This document shows positions 7,148-15,930 of a DNA stretch of 64,000 nucleotides, in pieces. The position numbers and the translations under genes are program-made. The notes under the pieces are model-generated. The model was not told the origin of the DNA and ran no database searches. It was given only the letters and a program-made list of their open reading frames with translations. Source of the DNA: JACVCJ01 sp052437175 (GTDB taxonomy: Bacteria; Bacteroidota; Bacteroidia; CAIKAF01); contig JBQVOK010000008.1 of the NCBI GenBank assembly GCA_052437175.1, forward strand, positions 62,001-126,000, written 5' to 3'. How positions within the stretch are numbered: the stretch's first letter is position 1; each line of letters begins with the position of its first letter.

Positions 7148-8122
7148 ATGATGAAAGGTCCCGTAACCCAGTTCATGCTGGAACACTACAAGCACTTTAA
7201 TGCCGCAGCCATGATCGACGCTGCCAAAGGGTATGAAACACACCTGCTGGAGAACGGCAAAATGATGATCACCCTGGCCGGTGCCATGAGTACCGCCGAA
7301 CTGGGTAAATCGCTGGCCGAAATGATCCGCCAGGACAAAGTGCATATTATTTCGTGTACGGGCGCCAACCTCGAAGAAGACATCATGAACCTGGTGGCGC
7401 ACAGTCACTACAAACGCGTTCCCAACTACCGCGACCTGAGTCCGCAGGATGAATGGGAACTGCTCGAGAACCACTACAACCGCGTTACCGATACCTGCAT
7501 CCCGGAAGAAGAAGCTTTCCGCCGCCTGCAGAAACACCTGTGGGACGTGTGGAGTACCGCCGAAAAGAACGGCGAACGCTATTTCCCACACGAATACATG
7601 TATAAAATGCTGCTGAGCGGCGACCTGGAACAATATTACGAGATCGACCCCAAAAACAGCTGGATGCTGGCCGCGGCCGAAAAGAACCTGCCCATTGTGG
7701 TTCCCGGCTGGGAAGACAGCACCATGGGCAACATTTTTGCCAGCTACTGCATTAAAGGACAACTGAAGGCCAGCAGTATGAAAAGCGGCATCGAATACAT
7801 GATGTGGCTGGCCGACTGGTATGTAAAGAACAGCGAAGGTAAAGGCGTGGGCTTTTTCCAGATCGGCGGCGGTATTGCCGGCGACTTCCCCATTTGCGTA
7901 GTGCCAATGCTGTACCAGGACATGGAAATGGAAAATATTCCGTTCTGGAGCTATTTCTGCCAGATCTCCGACAGTACCACCAGCTACGGGTCCTATTCCG
8001 GCGCCGTGCCCAACGAAAAGATCACCTGGGGCAAACTCGACATCGATACGCCTAAGTACATTGTAGAAAGCGACGCTACCATCGTGGCCCCGCTTATCTT
8101 CTCTTACCTGCTGGGCTGGTAA
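7148..8122 (+). CDS. Deoxyhypusine-synthase-family protein
   Basis: 324 residues. The family makes hypusine precursors on eIF5A in eukaryotes and archaea; bacterial members are thought to transfer aminobutyl groups between polyamines (for example homospermidine formation). Family hallmarks visible here are an N-terminal HISCTGANLEED segment, GGG-IAGDFPICVVP, and near the C-terminus SYGSYSGAVPNEKITWGKL. Lys296 in TWGK aligns with the lysine that forms the covalent imine intermediate (human Lys329, in SWGK), so the chemistry should be retained. ATG at 7148 was chosen; ATG 7151 is equally possible. No eIF5A-like gene is in the window. The substrate is inferred, not shown. Confidence 0.85.
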   Translation: MMKGPVTQFMLEHYKHFNAAAMIDAAKGYETHLLENGKMMITLAGAMSTAELGKSLAEMIRQDKVHIISCTGANLEEDIMNLVAHSHYKRVPNYRDLSPQDEWELLENHYNRVTDTCIPEEEAFRRLQKHLWDVWSTAEKNGERYFPHEYMYKMLLSGDLEQYYEIDPKNSWMLAAAEKNLPIVVPGWEDSTMGNIFASYCIKGQLKASSMKSGIEYMMWLADWYVKNSEGKGVGFFQIGGGIAGDFPICVVPMLYQDMEMENIPFWSYFCQISDSTTSYGSYSGAVPNEKITWGKLDIDTPKYIVESDATIVAPLIFSYLLGW

Positions 8123-8146
8123 GACCGTATACTCATAGATTTACCG

Positions 8147-8177
8147 AAGCCGCGGGAACTACCTGCGGCTTTATTTT
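8147..8177 (+). terminator. Terminator between convergent genes
   Basis: AAGCCGC (8147-8153) pairs with GCGGCTT (8165-8171), followed by TATTTTTT. Its right arm ends on the stop codon of the convergent gene. Confidence 0.7.
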
Positions 8178-9547
8178 TTGCCCGTAGCTTCCATACGGCT
8201 CAGCAACCAGCTCACAGGCAGCGTAGCCAGCAAATCGGGATATTCCGCACGGAAAGCCTGCACCGGGTCTTCGGTTCCGGGAATACGGTACACGTAACGG
8301 TCAATATAGTGCAGGAAAAGTTTTACCACGGGTTCGTACACGGTAAGCCGCAGTCCTTTCAGCTGCTGCATGTTCAGCAGTTCGCGCTCGGCCGCTTCGC
8401 CATCGCCCTTCAGCAGGAACGCAATGGTAAACAGCAAACGGTAGTATATTTTCAGCGAGAGATCGTACGCACTGATGTCCGCAGGCAGGGCAGATTTCAG
8501 TGCGGCGGCGTCCCCGGTAAATACCAGGGCATAACATTTCATGGCAAAAAGCCGTTCGGCCACCACGGGCTCCGGTTTTTCTGCTTCGAGGCGGGCTACG
8601 ATCTGCAACGCATCTGCATAACGGGCCGCTTTAATGAGGGTAGACACATAATTGAACAACACCAGGTTTTTACCGTTGTAGGCGGCAAAATGCGGACTTT
8701 CCAGTATCCGGGCGAATGCAGACAAGGATTCGGCCAGTTCCCCGGCAAACACATACTCCATGGCCAGTGCAGCCTGCAGGGCAATACGTTCCGAGCTGCG
8801 GTCGGGAATATCAGAAGGGCACTCGAGCAGCGTACCCGCAGCCTGCAAATGCCCTACGGCCGGCAGACCCTCGTTCAGATAGGCCAGGGCTTTTTCACGG
8901 TAATAGAGCGCCGCCAGGGAATCCGGGGAGGGCTCTGCCGCGTGGAACACGAATGTTTCCGGGGTTTTACGCAGGTTCAGCTGTAATTTACAGGCAGCGG
9001 CCCCTACAAAATCGGCATAGCTCCGTTCATCTTCCAGCAGGCGCTGCAGGTATTCCTCATGCTGCTGCCGCAGTTGCAGCAGGCGGCCCGATTTTTTGGC
9101 ATAGCCGCTTTTCCCGAACTGCGTGATACGAAAAAGCAGGCGGTTGATCTTCAACAGGCCTGTCCAGGACTGCATTTCCAGCGCAGTAGCCTCGGCACGG
9201 GCAGCATATTTGCCGGCCGCTTCGGTAAGCTGATGTCCCAGGCACCAGCCGGCCATCACATAATCGGTATGGTAAGGATACAGCGGCGCTATATCGCTTT
9301 GTGCAGATCCCTGTATGACGGCGATAAGCCGCTGTTTCAGCAGGCGGGCCTCATTCCGCAGCAGATGATCGGAGGCGGGCGTATAGCTGCGGCCGAAAAC
9401 CTTGCGATACAGCGCTTCTTTATCTGTATCCGCATGTTTGCGCAGGTAACGAAAGAGGCGCCCCGCATTGCTCTGCGGGTTCAGGCGGCAGCGGATATCC
9501 GTTGCTTCTTCCGGGCTCAGGGCTTGTATCATTTGATGCAGGAACAT
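8171..9547 (-). CDS. Unrecognised 458-residue helical protein
   Basis: No signal peptide, membrane segment or catalytic motif is visible. The sequence is almost entirely alpha-helical and rich in Leu, Ala, Arg and Glu (for example RNEARLLKQRLIAVIQG and RLLQLRQQHEEYLQRLLEDE), with repeated ~35-residue helix pairs such as AALYYREKALAYLNEGLPAVGHL and YNGKNLVLFNYVSTLIKAARY. This suggests a TPR-like solenoid in the cytoplasm. It stands alone, convergent with the deoxyhypusine-synthase-like gene and divergent from a lipoprotein gene across an AT-rich 157-base gap. A scaffold role is plausible; no specific function can be given. Confidence 0.75.
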   Translation of the reverse strand: MFLHQMIQALSPEEATDIRCRLNPQSNAGRLFRYLRKHADTDKEALYRKVFGRSYTPASDHLLRNEARLLKQRLIAVIQGSAQSDIAPLYPYHTDYVMAGWCLGHQLTEAAGKYAARAEATALEMQSWTGLLKINRLLFRITQFGKSGYAKKSGRLLQLRQQHEEYLQRLLEDERSYADFVGAAACKLQLNLRKTPETFVFHAAEPSPDSLAALYYREKALAYLNEGLPAVGHLQAAGTLLECPSDIPDRSSERIALQAALAMEYVFAGELAESLSAFARILESPHFAAYNGKNLVLFNYVSTLIKAARYADALQIVARLEAEKPEPVVAERLFAMKCYALVFTGDAAALKSALPADISAYDLSLKIYYRLLFTIAFLLKGDGEAAERELLNMQQLKGLRLTVYEPVVKLFLHYIDRYVYRIPGTEDPVQAFRAEYPDLLATLPVSWLLSRMEATGKK

Positions 9548-9704
9548 ATACTTTTAAATATACATATATTTTTGTAAATTAATACATTAAATATGTAAAA
9601 TATTATATTAATCTTATTCAATATATGTACAAATAAGCAGCGATCATGTAGATTTTACCATCCGCAGGACGGAACTTTGTCCCGAATAAAACACAGTTCT
9701 GATT

Positions 9705-10217
9705 ATGAAACGTATTCGCATTTTTACGCTGCTGCTCCTGTTATCTGCCGCCTTTTACGCCTGCTCCAAAGAGAACGGTCCCGACCCGGACAACGATCCG
9801 GATGACGACAGCCCCGGTGTGGACGAATTTTTCCGCATGGAGGTAGACGGACAGCTCTGGGAAGTAACCCAGGACGGCGATGTGGGCGCTGCCGTGGCCA
9901 ATTTCGGAAGCGGACCCAAACTTTCGCTCGCAGCTACCCGGATGTCTGACTCTTCGCACTGCTTTATGGGCATGCGCTATTTCCAGCCTTCGGATACGGT
10001 ACTTACGTCAACCGGCAGTAATGCCCTGGGGTTCCAGCTGCACTATTCGGGCAGCGTATATGTCGACTGCGCAGGTAGTCTTTCCATACAACGTACCCAA
10101 CTGAGCGGAATGCAGGTATACGACGGTACCTTCAGCATGCTGTTCGCAGAAGGCTTCGGCGGCAATGACACCCTTACCCTGAGCAATGGGTCCTTTAAGA
10201 TCGTCCGTCTTATCTAA
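9705..10217 (+). CDS. Lipoprotein of unknown function
   Basis: 170 residues. The signal peptide ends in AAFYACSKE, so Cys20 is the lipidation site; it is followed by an acidic linker (DPDNDPDDDSPGVDE), a common export feature of Bacteroidota surface lipoproteins. The mature region is a beta-rich domain beginning FFRMEVDGQLWE, the opening typical of Bacteroidota proteins of the DUF6252 kind, but the match is not secure. Two cysteines (SSHCFMG and VDCAGS) could form a disulfide. Followed by a terminator; probably monocistronic. Confidence 0.75.
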   Translation: MKRIRIFTLLLLLSAAFYACSKENGPDPDNDPDDDSPGVDEFFRMEVDGQLWEVTQDGDVGAAVANFGSGPKLSLAATRMSDSSHCFMGMRYFQPSDTVLTSTGSNALGFQLHYSGSVYVDCAGSLSIQRTQLSGMQVYDGTFSMLFAEGFGGNDTLTLSNGSFKIVRLI

Positions 10218-10269
10218 CGCTTCATAGTTGACGCTTCCGGCGTTTTTACATCTACCCTTTTCATCTAAG

Positions 10270-10296
10270 GCCGCTGACCAAAAAGCGGCTTTTTTT
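10270..10296 (+). terminator. Terminator of the 9705 lipoprotein gene
   Basis: GCCGCT (10270-10275) pairs with AGCGGC (10284-10289), followed by seven Ts. Confidence 0.75.
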
Positions 10297-10347
10297 GCCT
10301 TTTATCGAATTTATTAAAATTTGTTAACGCTCATTCGGATGTTTTAT

Positions 10348-10355
10348 TAACTTTG
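10348..10355 (+). promoter_or_regulatory. -7 box (TAACTTTG) of the 1553-residue protein gene
   Basis: TAACTTTG fits TAnnTTTG, 19 bases before the ATG. A TTTG at 10320-10323 lies 24 bases upstream, slightly long for the usual spacer. Confidence 0.5.
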
Positions 10356-10374
10356 GGGAAACACTCACTTTAAG

Positions 10375-13300
10375 ATGCCCCGCCTGACTAACGCCCCTGC
10401 ATTGTCATTTTATGTGTTCCTGTTCTGCCTGCTTACATTCCCGAGTTATGCACAGAACCAGGAAAAAGGGATGAATTTCGTTCCCTACAACTACCGTACG
10501 TTCAGTGCAGCCGCAGAAAATCTGCCTTTTTCGGTACACCCCGAAGAGAACCGGCTGCCCTACAACGCGCCCTGCACTAACTGTAAGGAAGATCTTTCCC
10601 GGCGTACGGAAACCTCACGCTTTTTCAACGGCACCGGCCCCGATGCCGGCAAAACCTATTCACAGGCCGGCTATACGCCCCTGCACATGCAGCGCAACGG
10701 GCAGTGGGTTACCATCGACGCCCGCCTGAAACCCGAAGGAACCGGTGTTTTTTCAGCCGGCGACCAGCACTTCCCCACCCGGCTGAACCTCGCCGAAGGG
10801 TTCAGTTCGATACAGAATCCCGGCGGAAGTTTCCGTTTTAACCGCAACCTGGAACTTTTCTGGGAGAAGGACGGTATACTGCAAAGCCTTGGCACAGCCG
10901 ATTATTCGGACTATACAGCCGGCGAAGAGGGCGCCCGGGTGCGTAATGTATGGCCGGGTATCGATATGGAGATCCACACGGGTCTGGGAAACATCAAAAC
11001 GAATTTTATACTCCGCGAACGTCCGCAGCAGGACGGCGGGTCCTTCATTATACGCGACCATACTGAGATGCCTTCCGGCTGGCAGATGCAGCAAAACGGC
11101 GCAGAAATACGTGTGGCCAACGCACAGGACCAGGACGAGTTCTCCATTTCGGAATGTATCGGTTACGATGCCTCCGACCGGCAAAACGGCTACCAGTCGT
11201 TCCGGTACCGCATCCAGGGCAGTGTGCTGGACATTATTGTTCCCCTGGAAGATATCCAGGCACCGCAGCTGCAATATCCCTATACCATCGACCCCCTTGT
11301 GAACTCTTCCAATACGCTGGCCCAGGCTTCTATTGTGGGCTCCCGCTATTCGGGCACCTGTTTTTCCGCTTACTGTTCCTACTATCTGAATGTTCCTTCG
11401 CCGGCCAATGCTACCATTACGGATATTATCTGGAGTTTTAACTACCAGGCCAGTGGCTTTCTCTGTTACATGAGCGACGGTGCCGTTACGATACATTCCG
11501 GCGGCTGTAACAGTCCCAATGCGGCGGGTTTCTACTGGTTCTGCAATGCGGCGGGAAGCGGCACCTGTACGGGAAGTAATATTTCCGTTTTCAATCACCT
11601 GGGCGGCTGTATGCCGGCACCCAGCTGTACGCCGCAGAATATTCCCTTCGAAATGCGTTTTTACCGTTGCTGGAACTCGGCCTCAGGTTGCGGCAACAAC
11701 TGTATCTCGGCGGCTTCTCCCTGGACCATGACCCTGGTAGGCCGCACAGTGGAAGTAGCTTCCGCTACGGTGAACGGGGCCGCAAGCACCACGATATGCC
11801 AGGGACAGAGCGCCACCCTGAACGGGGCGGGTAACTACGGCATCGGACCCTATACCTATACCTGGAACCCGGGTGCACTGAACGGAGCTTCGGTTTCGGT
11901 AAGTCCGGCAAGCACCACTACCTATACGCTTTCGGTAACGGATGCCTGCCTGCAGACGGTAACCCAGAATGTAACGGTAAACGTAACACCGGCGCCGGCA
12001 GGTCCCGTGCTGGGCAGCAACAGCCCCATCTGTGCGGGCCAGACCCTGAATTTAACGTCCAATACGGGCACTAACCTTTACTGGACCGGCCCCAACAGCT
12101 TCGGAAGCACCTTGCAGAACCCCGTTATCGCACCGGCGGGCACGGTAAACTCGGGTACCTATTCGGCCTATACCGTTTCCGGGGCCTGTACCTCTGTGGT
12201 GAGCACCCTCAACGTTGTTGTAAACCCGATACCGGCCACACCGGTTGCCGGCAGTAACAGCCCTGTATGTAGCGGGCAAACCCTGAACCTGAGCTCGTCC
12301 AACGCTTCGGGCAATGTATGGAGCGGGCCGGGCGCCTTCAGTTCCACGCTGCAGAACCCGTCCATACCTTCCGTTACGGCAGCCGCCGGAGGCACTTATT
12401 CGGTATACACCGTGGCTTCGGGTTGTACATCGGCCACAGCTACGGTTAATGTGGTGGTGAACACCACACCGGCTACGCCCGTGCTGGGCAGCAACAGTTC
12501 CATCTGTGCGGGACAGACCCTGAACCTTACGTCGAGCATCGGGGCGGGCATTAACTGGAGCGGGCCCAACAGCTTTACCTCCACTACGCAGAACCCGAGC
12601 ATCGCTTCGGCAACCACCGCGGCTTCGGGCAGCTATTCGGCCTATACGGCAGCCAGCGGCTGTACATCAGCCACGGCTACCCTAAACGTAACGGTAAACC
12701 CGGTCCCGGCCACTCCGGTGCTGGGCAGTAACAGTCCTGTATGTGCAGGGCAAACCCTGAACCTGACTTCCAATACCGCTACCGGCATGAACTGGAGCGG
12801 GCCCAACAGCTTTACCTCCACTACGCAGAACCCGAGCATCGCTTCGGCAACCACCGCAGCTTCGGGCAGCTATTCGGCCTATACGGTCGCCAGCGGCTGT
12901 ACTTCGGCTACAGCTACCATTGCCGTAACGGTGAATCCCGTACCGGCTACCCCGGTACCTACGGCCAGCAACCCGGTATGCGTGGGGCAGCCGATCAATT
13001 TTACGTCCACAGCTACCAGCGGCAATAACTGGAGCGGGCCCAACGGGTTCAGTTCCACCTTGCAGAACCCAAGTATACCTTCGGCTACCCTGGCTGCAGC
13101 AGGCGCCTATTCCCTATACGTAGTAGCCGCCGGATGCACTTCGGGAACGGCCGTTGCCAATGTGAACGTTTTTGCCGTACCGCCAACACCGGTGGCAGGC
13201 AGCAACAGTCCGCTGTGTACGGGGCAGGCACTGAATTTAACTTCTTCGCAGCCCGCCGGGAATGTCTGGAGCGGGCCCAATGCCTTTACATCTACCGTTC

Positions 13301-15036
13301 AGAATCCGTCCATACCTTCGGTAACGCCTGCCGCTGCCGGTACCTACCAGGTATATGTGGTGGCTTCGGGCTGCACTTCGGGCACCGCCACCGTAAACGT
13401 GGTGGTAAATACCACGCCGGCCACACCGGTACTGGGCGCAACGCCTGTCTGTGCGGGACAGAACCTCAACCTTACGTCCAATGTGCCATCCGGGATCAAC
13501 TGGAGCGGGCCCAATAGTTTTAGTTCTACGGTACAGAACCCGGTGATCACCGCTGCGGGTGTTGTTAACAGCGGCACTTACAGCGCCTATACCGTAAGCA
13601 ACGGCTGCACCTCAGCCACCGCTACCGTAAATGCCGTAGTGAACCCGGTTCCCGCAACACCGGTCATCGGCAGTAACAGTCCCATCTGTGCCGGACAAAA
13701 CCTGCTGCTCAACTCCAATATGGCCAGTGGCATGAACTGGAGCGGGCCCAACAGCTTTACGTCCACAGTACAGAACCCGACCATCAGCGCAGCGGGCACC
13801 AATGCCTCAGGCACCTATACCGCCTACAATGCCGCCAACGGCTGCACCTCGGCCACCGTTACCCTGCTTGTTACGGTAAACGCAACACCCGCAGCACCGG
13901 TACTCGGCAACAACGGCCCTCTTTGTGCGGGTTCAGCACTGAATCTTACGTCCAACGCGGCTGCCGGCATTTACTGGAGCGGGCCTAACAGTTTTATTTC
14001 CACTACGCCCAACCCGGTAATTAACCCGGCCGGTGTAGCAGAAAGCGGCGTGTACAGCGCCATTGTGGTCACAGGCAACTGTACCTCGGCCATCAGCAAT
14101 ACCACGGTGGTCATTAACCCCGTGCCACCTACCCCCGCCATCGGCAGCAACAGTCCGCTGTGCCAGAATAACACACTTACGTTCAACGGCCCGGCCGGAG
14201 CAGGATACCAGTATTTCTGGAGCGGGCCCAATGCTTTCAGTTCCGGGCTGCAATCGCCTTCGGTTACCAATGCCCAGCCTGCGGCACAGGGCAGTTATTC
14301 GTTATACATTGTGAGCAATGGCTGTACTTCCGGAACCGCTACGGCCAATGTGGTTATTTTGCCGGTAAGTTCGGGCAGCGTAAGCGGTTCTTTCTGTCCG
14401 GGCGGATCGTTTACCTTCAATGGCGTTTCCTATTCCACACCGGGTGTGTATCCGGTTACGTTCAGCAACCAGTTTGGCTGCGATTCTGTGGTTTCGGTAC
14501 AGGTAAGTTACCTGCCTTCGCCGCAGGCCGGTTTCAGCGCACCGTCCACTGTTTCCCTGGCCGATCCGGCGGTGAACATTACCGATAATTCCACCAATGC
14601 CACGCAGATCACGTATTACATGAACGGCACGGTCTATAATACACCCAGTTTCACGTACACGTTCACTTCCGAAGGTACGTACAGCATTACGCAGTATGTA
14701 AGCAACGGCGGCTGTACCGATTCGCTTACACAGACCATTACGGTTAATCCCTTCTACAATGCCTTTGTACCCAATGCCTATACGCCCAACAAAGACGGCC
14801 TGAACGACGAATTCAAACCGATCATTACGCTGATCGAAAACTACCGTATGCTGATCTTTAACCGCTGGGGCGAAGTTATTTTTGAGTCCGACGACGTATA
14901 CAAAGGCTGGAACGGCGGCGTGTTCAACAACCTGTCGCACCCGGCCACGCCCGACGTATATGTGTATCGTATTACATACAAGGAAATGCAGGGCAGGCAG
15001 CGCGAGCTGACCGGCCATGTAACCCTGCTCAGGTAA
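10375..15036 (+). CDS. Giant repeat surface protein with T9SS type B sorting domain
   Basis: 1553 residues, predicted secreted and attached by the type IX system. Order: signal peptide (1-26, ending SYA); an N-terminal region to about 310 with GIDMEIHTGLGNIKTNFIL and QYPYTIDPL, shared with other large Bacteroidota exoproteins; a cysteine-rich segment (about 315-455) with several Cys pairs; a SprB-like Ig repeat (about 458-540); ten tandem ~79-residue Ig-like repeats (about 541-1332); a PKD-like region; and the gliding-motility-associated C-terminal domain from about 1461 (FVPNAYTPNKDGLNDEF, IFNRWGEVIF, WNGG). The N-terminal domain has no recognised catalytic motif. The architecture fits an adhesin or cell-surface filament. 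The repeats are a candidate for copy-number variation. Confidence 0.9.
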   Translation: MPRLTNAPALSFYVFLFCLLTFPSYAQNQEKGMNFVPYNYRTFSAAAENLPFSVHPEENRLPYNAPCTNCKEDLSRRTETSRFFNGTGPDAGKTYSQAGYTPLHMQRNGQWVTIDARLKPEGTGVFSAGDQHFPTRLNLAEGFSSIQNPGGSFRFNRNLELFWEKDGILQSLGTADYSDYTAGEEGARVRNVWPGIDMEIHTGLGNIKTNFILRERPQQDGGSFIIRDHTEMPSGWQMQQNGAEIRVANAQDQDEFSISECIGYDASDRQNGYQSFRYRIQGSVLDIIVPLEDIQAPQLQYPYTIDPLVNSSNTLAQASIVGSRYSGTCFSAYCSYYLNVPSPANATITDIIWSFNYQASGFLCYMSDGAVTIHSGGCNSPNAAGFYWFCNAAGSGTCTGSNISVFNHLGGCMPAPSCTPQNIPFEMRFYRCWNSASGCGNNCISAASPWTMTLVGRTVEVASATVNGAASTTICQGQSATLNGAGNYGIGPYTYTWNPGALNGASVSVSPASTTTYTLSVTDACLQTVTQNVTVNVTPAPAGPVLGSNSPICAGQTLNLTSNTGTNLYWTGPNSFGSTLQNPVIAPAGTVNSGTYSAYTVSGACTSVVSTLNVVVNPIPATPVAGSNSPVCSGQTLNLSSSNASGNVWSGPGAFSSTLQNPSIPSVTAAAGGTYSVYTVASGCTSATATVNVVVNTTPATPVLGSNSSICAGQTLNLTSSIGAGINWSGPNSFTSTTQNPSIASATTAASGSYSAYTAASGCTSATATLNVTVNPVPATPVLGSNSPVCAGQTLNLTSNTATGMNWSGPNSFTSTTQNPSIASATTAASGSYSAYTVASGCTSATATIAVTVNPVPATPVPTASNPVCVGQPINFTSTATSGNNWSGPNGFSSTLQNPSIPSATLAAAGAYSLYVVAAGCTSGTAVANVNVFAVPPTPVAGSNSPLCTGQALNLTSSQPAGNVWSGPNAFTSTVQNPSIPSVTPAAAGTYQVYVVASGCTSGTATVNVVVNTTPATPVLGATPVCAGQNLNLTSNVPSGINWSGPNSFSSTVQNPVITAAGVVNSGTYSAYTVSNGCTSATATVNAVVNPVPATPVIGSNSPICAGQNLLLNSNMASGMNWSGPNSFTSTVQNPTISAAGTNASGTYTAYNAANGCTSATVTLLVTVNATPAAPVLGNNGPLCAGSALNLTSNAAAGIYWSGPNSFISTTPNPVINPAGVAESGVYSAIVVTGNCTSAISNTTVVINPVPPTPAIGSNSPLCQNNTLTFNGPAGAGYQYFWSGPNAFSSGLQSPSVTNAQPAAQGSYSLYIVSNGCTSGTATANVVILPVSSGSVSGSFCPGGSFTFNGVSYSTPGVYPVTFSNQFGCDSVVSVQVSYLPSPQAGFSAPSTVSLADPAVNITDNSTNATQITYYMNGTVYNTPSFTYTFTSEGTYSITQYVSNGGCTDSLTQTITVNPFYNAFVPNAYTPNKDGLNDEFKPIITLIENYRMLIFNRWGEVIFESDDVYKGWNGGVFNNLSHPATPDVYVYRITYKEMQGRQRELTGHVTLLR
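11995..14370 (+). repeat. Ten tandem ~237-base coding repeats
   Basis: Each unit encodes about 79 residues with the pattern PATPVLGSNSPxCAGQ, LNLTSN, NWSGPNSFxSTxQNP, GxYSAYxVxxGCTSATA, V-NP. One Cys pair (xCAGQ and GCTS) is conserved in every unit and could form an intradomain disulfide. Units three and four are nearly identical in DNA from 12553 and 12790 (one difference over roughly 95 bases), so they were duplicated or converted recently; the others have diverged. Confidence 0.9.
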
Positions 15037-15073
15037 AAAAAAGTCCGCCTGTTGCGCAACACAACAGGCGGAC
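15035..15073. terminator. Perfect 12-bp hairpin downstream of the giant gene
   Basis: GTCCGCCTGTTG (15043-15054) pairs with CAACAGGCGGAC (15062-15073), with a 7-base loop. On the minus strand it is followed by eight Ts (15042-15035); on the plus strand the tail ATGTTTACT is weak. It probably stops transcription in both directions between the giant gene and hsp20. Confidence 0.7.
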
Positions 15074-15240
15074 ATGTTTACTCTATCTATACCTCAGATT
15101 TATGAAAAGACGCTTTATTTTCCGGTAAAAACCGGCAATACGGGTGTATCATCCTGTTAACCTATTCCAGAACTACCCTGCAGCGATCCTCCTTCTTACA
15201 TTTGCTTTGTCCTGAATCCTGCGTCATTGCTGCGGGGCAG

Positions 15241-15260
15241 AAAAATTGCCGGGTTCCCGG
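15241..15260 (-). terminator. Proximal terminator of hsp20
   Basis: CCGGG-AA-CCCGG (15260-15249 on the minus strand) is followed after CAA by five Ts, 28 bases past the hsp20 stop codon. Confidence 0.5.
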
Positions 15261-15287
15261 TATTGCCGGTCATTAACCGAATTTGTA

Positions 15288-15698
15288 TTAACCAATGGTT
15301 ACGGCATGCACCGTTTTTGTATTCTCTTTACGGGTAAGTTCCAGGCGGAGCACACCATCCGTGAAGGAAGCCTTTACATCGTCCTCTTTAATATCGGCGG
15401 GCAGGGTAAAGCTGCGCTCGAACGATTTTTTACTGAATTCCTTACGGGTGTATTTCTCCGTATTTTCCTGTTTTTCGGCATTGTGTTCCCCTTTGATGCG
15501 CAGCACCTTGTTCTCTACATGTACGGAAATTTCCTCTTTTGTAAAGCCGGGAGCAGCCAGCTCAATTCCGAAACCGTTCTCGGTCTGTTTGATGTTCACC
15601 GGCGGTTGGGCCGCAAAGGAAAAGTCGTTCTCAAAAAGATCCTCCATTAAACGGTTGAACGGAGTAAAAGCCTGTGATTTAATTCTAACTGGATACAT
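15288..15698 (-). CDS. Hsp20/alpha-crystallin small heat-shock protein
   Basis: 136 residues, the usual length. Small heat-shock proteins are ATP-independent holdases that form oligomers and keep unfolding proteins soluble. The N-terminal arm includes PFNRLMEDLFENDF; the alpha-crystallin domain spans about 30-130 (PPVNIKQTENGFGIELAAPGF, VENKVLRIKGEH, SFERSFTLP, DGVLRLEL). The terminal I-x-I/V anchor is represented by VTIG. The gene stands alone, with its own terminator, and its promoter has a TAGCTTTG box whose -33 partner is replaced by a palindrome, suggesting regulated, stress-dependent expression. Confidence 0.92.
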   Translation of the reverse strand: MYPVRIKSQAFTPFNRLMEDLFENDFSFAAQPPVNIKQTENGFGIELAAPGFTKEEISVHVENKVLRIKGEHNAEKQENTEKYTRKEFSKKSFERSFTLPADIKEDDVKASFTDGVLRLELTRKENTKTVHAVTIG

Positions 15699-15754
15699 AA
15701 TTCGTTGTGTTTAATTTTTTACGTTTTATGCTATGCGTATTTCAAACTCCGTAC

Positions 15755-15781
15755 CAAAGCTAAATTAATGACTTTTAGTCA
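15755..15781 (-). promoter_or_regulatory. hsp20 promoter with palindrome TGACT-AAA-AGTCA
   Basis: TAGCTTTG (minus 15762-15755) is a good -7 box. Instead of TTG at -33, the perfect palindrome TGACT-AAA-AGTCA occupies 15781-15769, ending six bases upstream of the box. It could be an activator or repressor site. It does not resemble the CIRCE/HrcA element. Confidence 0.5.
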
Positions 15782-15868
15782 GTTATATGCAAAAATAACT
15801 GTCAATTCTGCCGCAAAAATTCACGCAGACTGCCAAAAAGTCAGCATCGGGCGGAAAATCTGCGTCGT

Positions 15869-15895
15869 AAAAAAACGGCCCGGGGAGTCCGGGCC
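15869..15895 (-). terminator. Orphan minus-strand terminator upstream of hsp20
   Basis: On the minus strand GGCCCGG (15895-15889) pairs with CCGGGCC (15883-15877), 5-base loop, then G and seven Ts. No minus-strand gene lies upstream of it; it may block antisense transcription from namZ entering hsp20. On the plus strand it forms a 5'-UTR hairpin 35 bases before namZ. Confidence 0.55.
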
Positions 15896-15930
15896 CATAC
15901 AGCATCCGCCAAAATTGTGTAAAATTGCAC

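Noticed and set aside
6887..7762. Upstream in-frame extension of the polyprenyl synthase
   Set aside because: It would run through the intergenic region and antisense to the deoxyhypusine-synthase-like gene; the family start fits the ATG at 6886.
11995..14370. Regularly spaced repeats suggesting a CRISPR array
   Set aside because: The ~237-base period is in-frame coding repeat DNA of Ig-like modules, not 20-50 base repeats with unique spacers.
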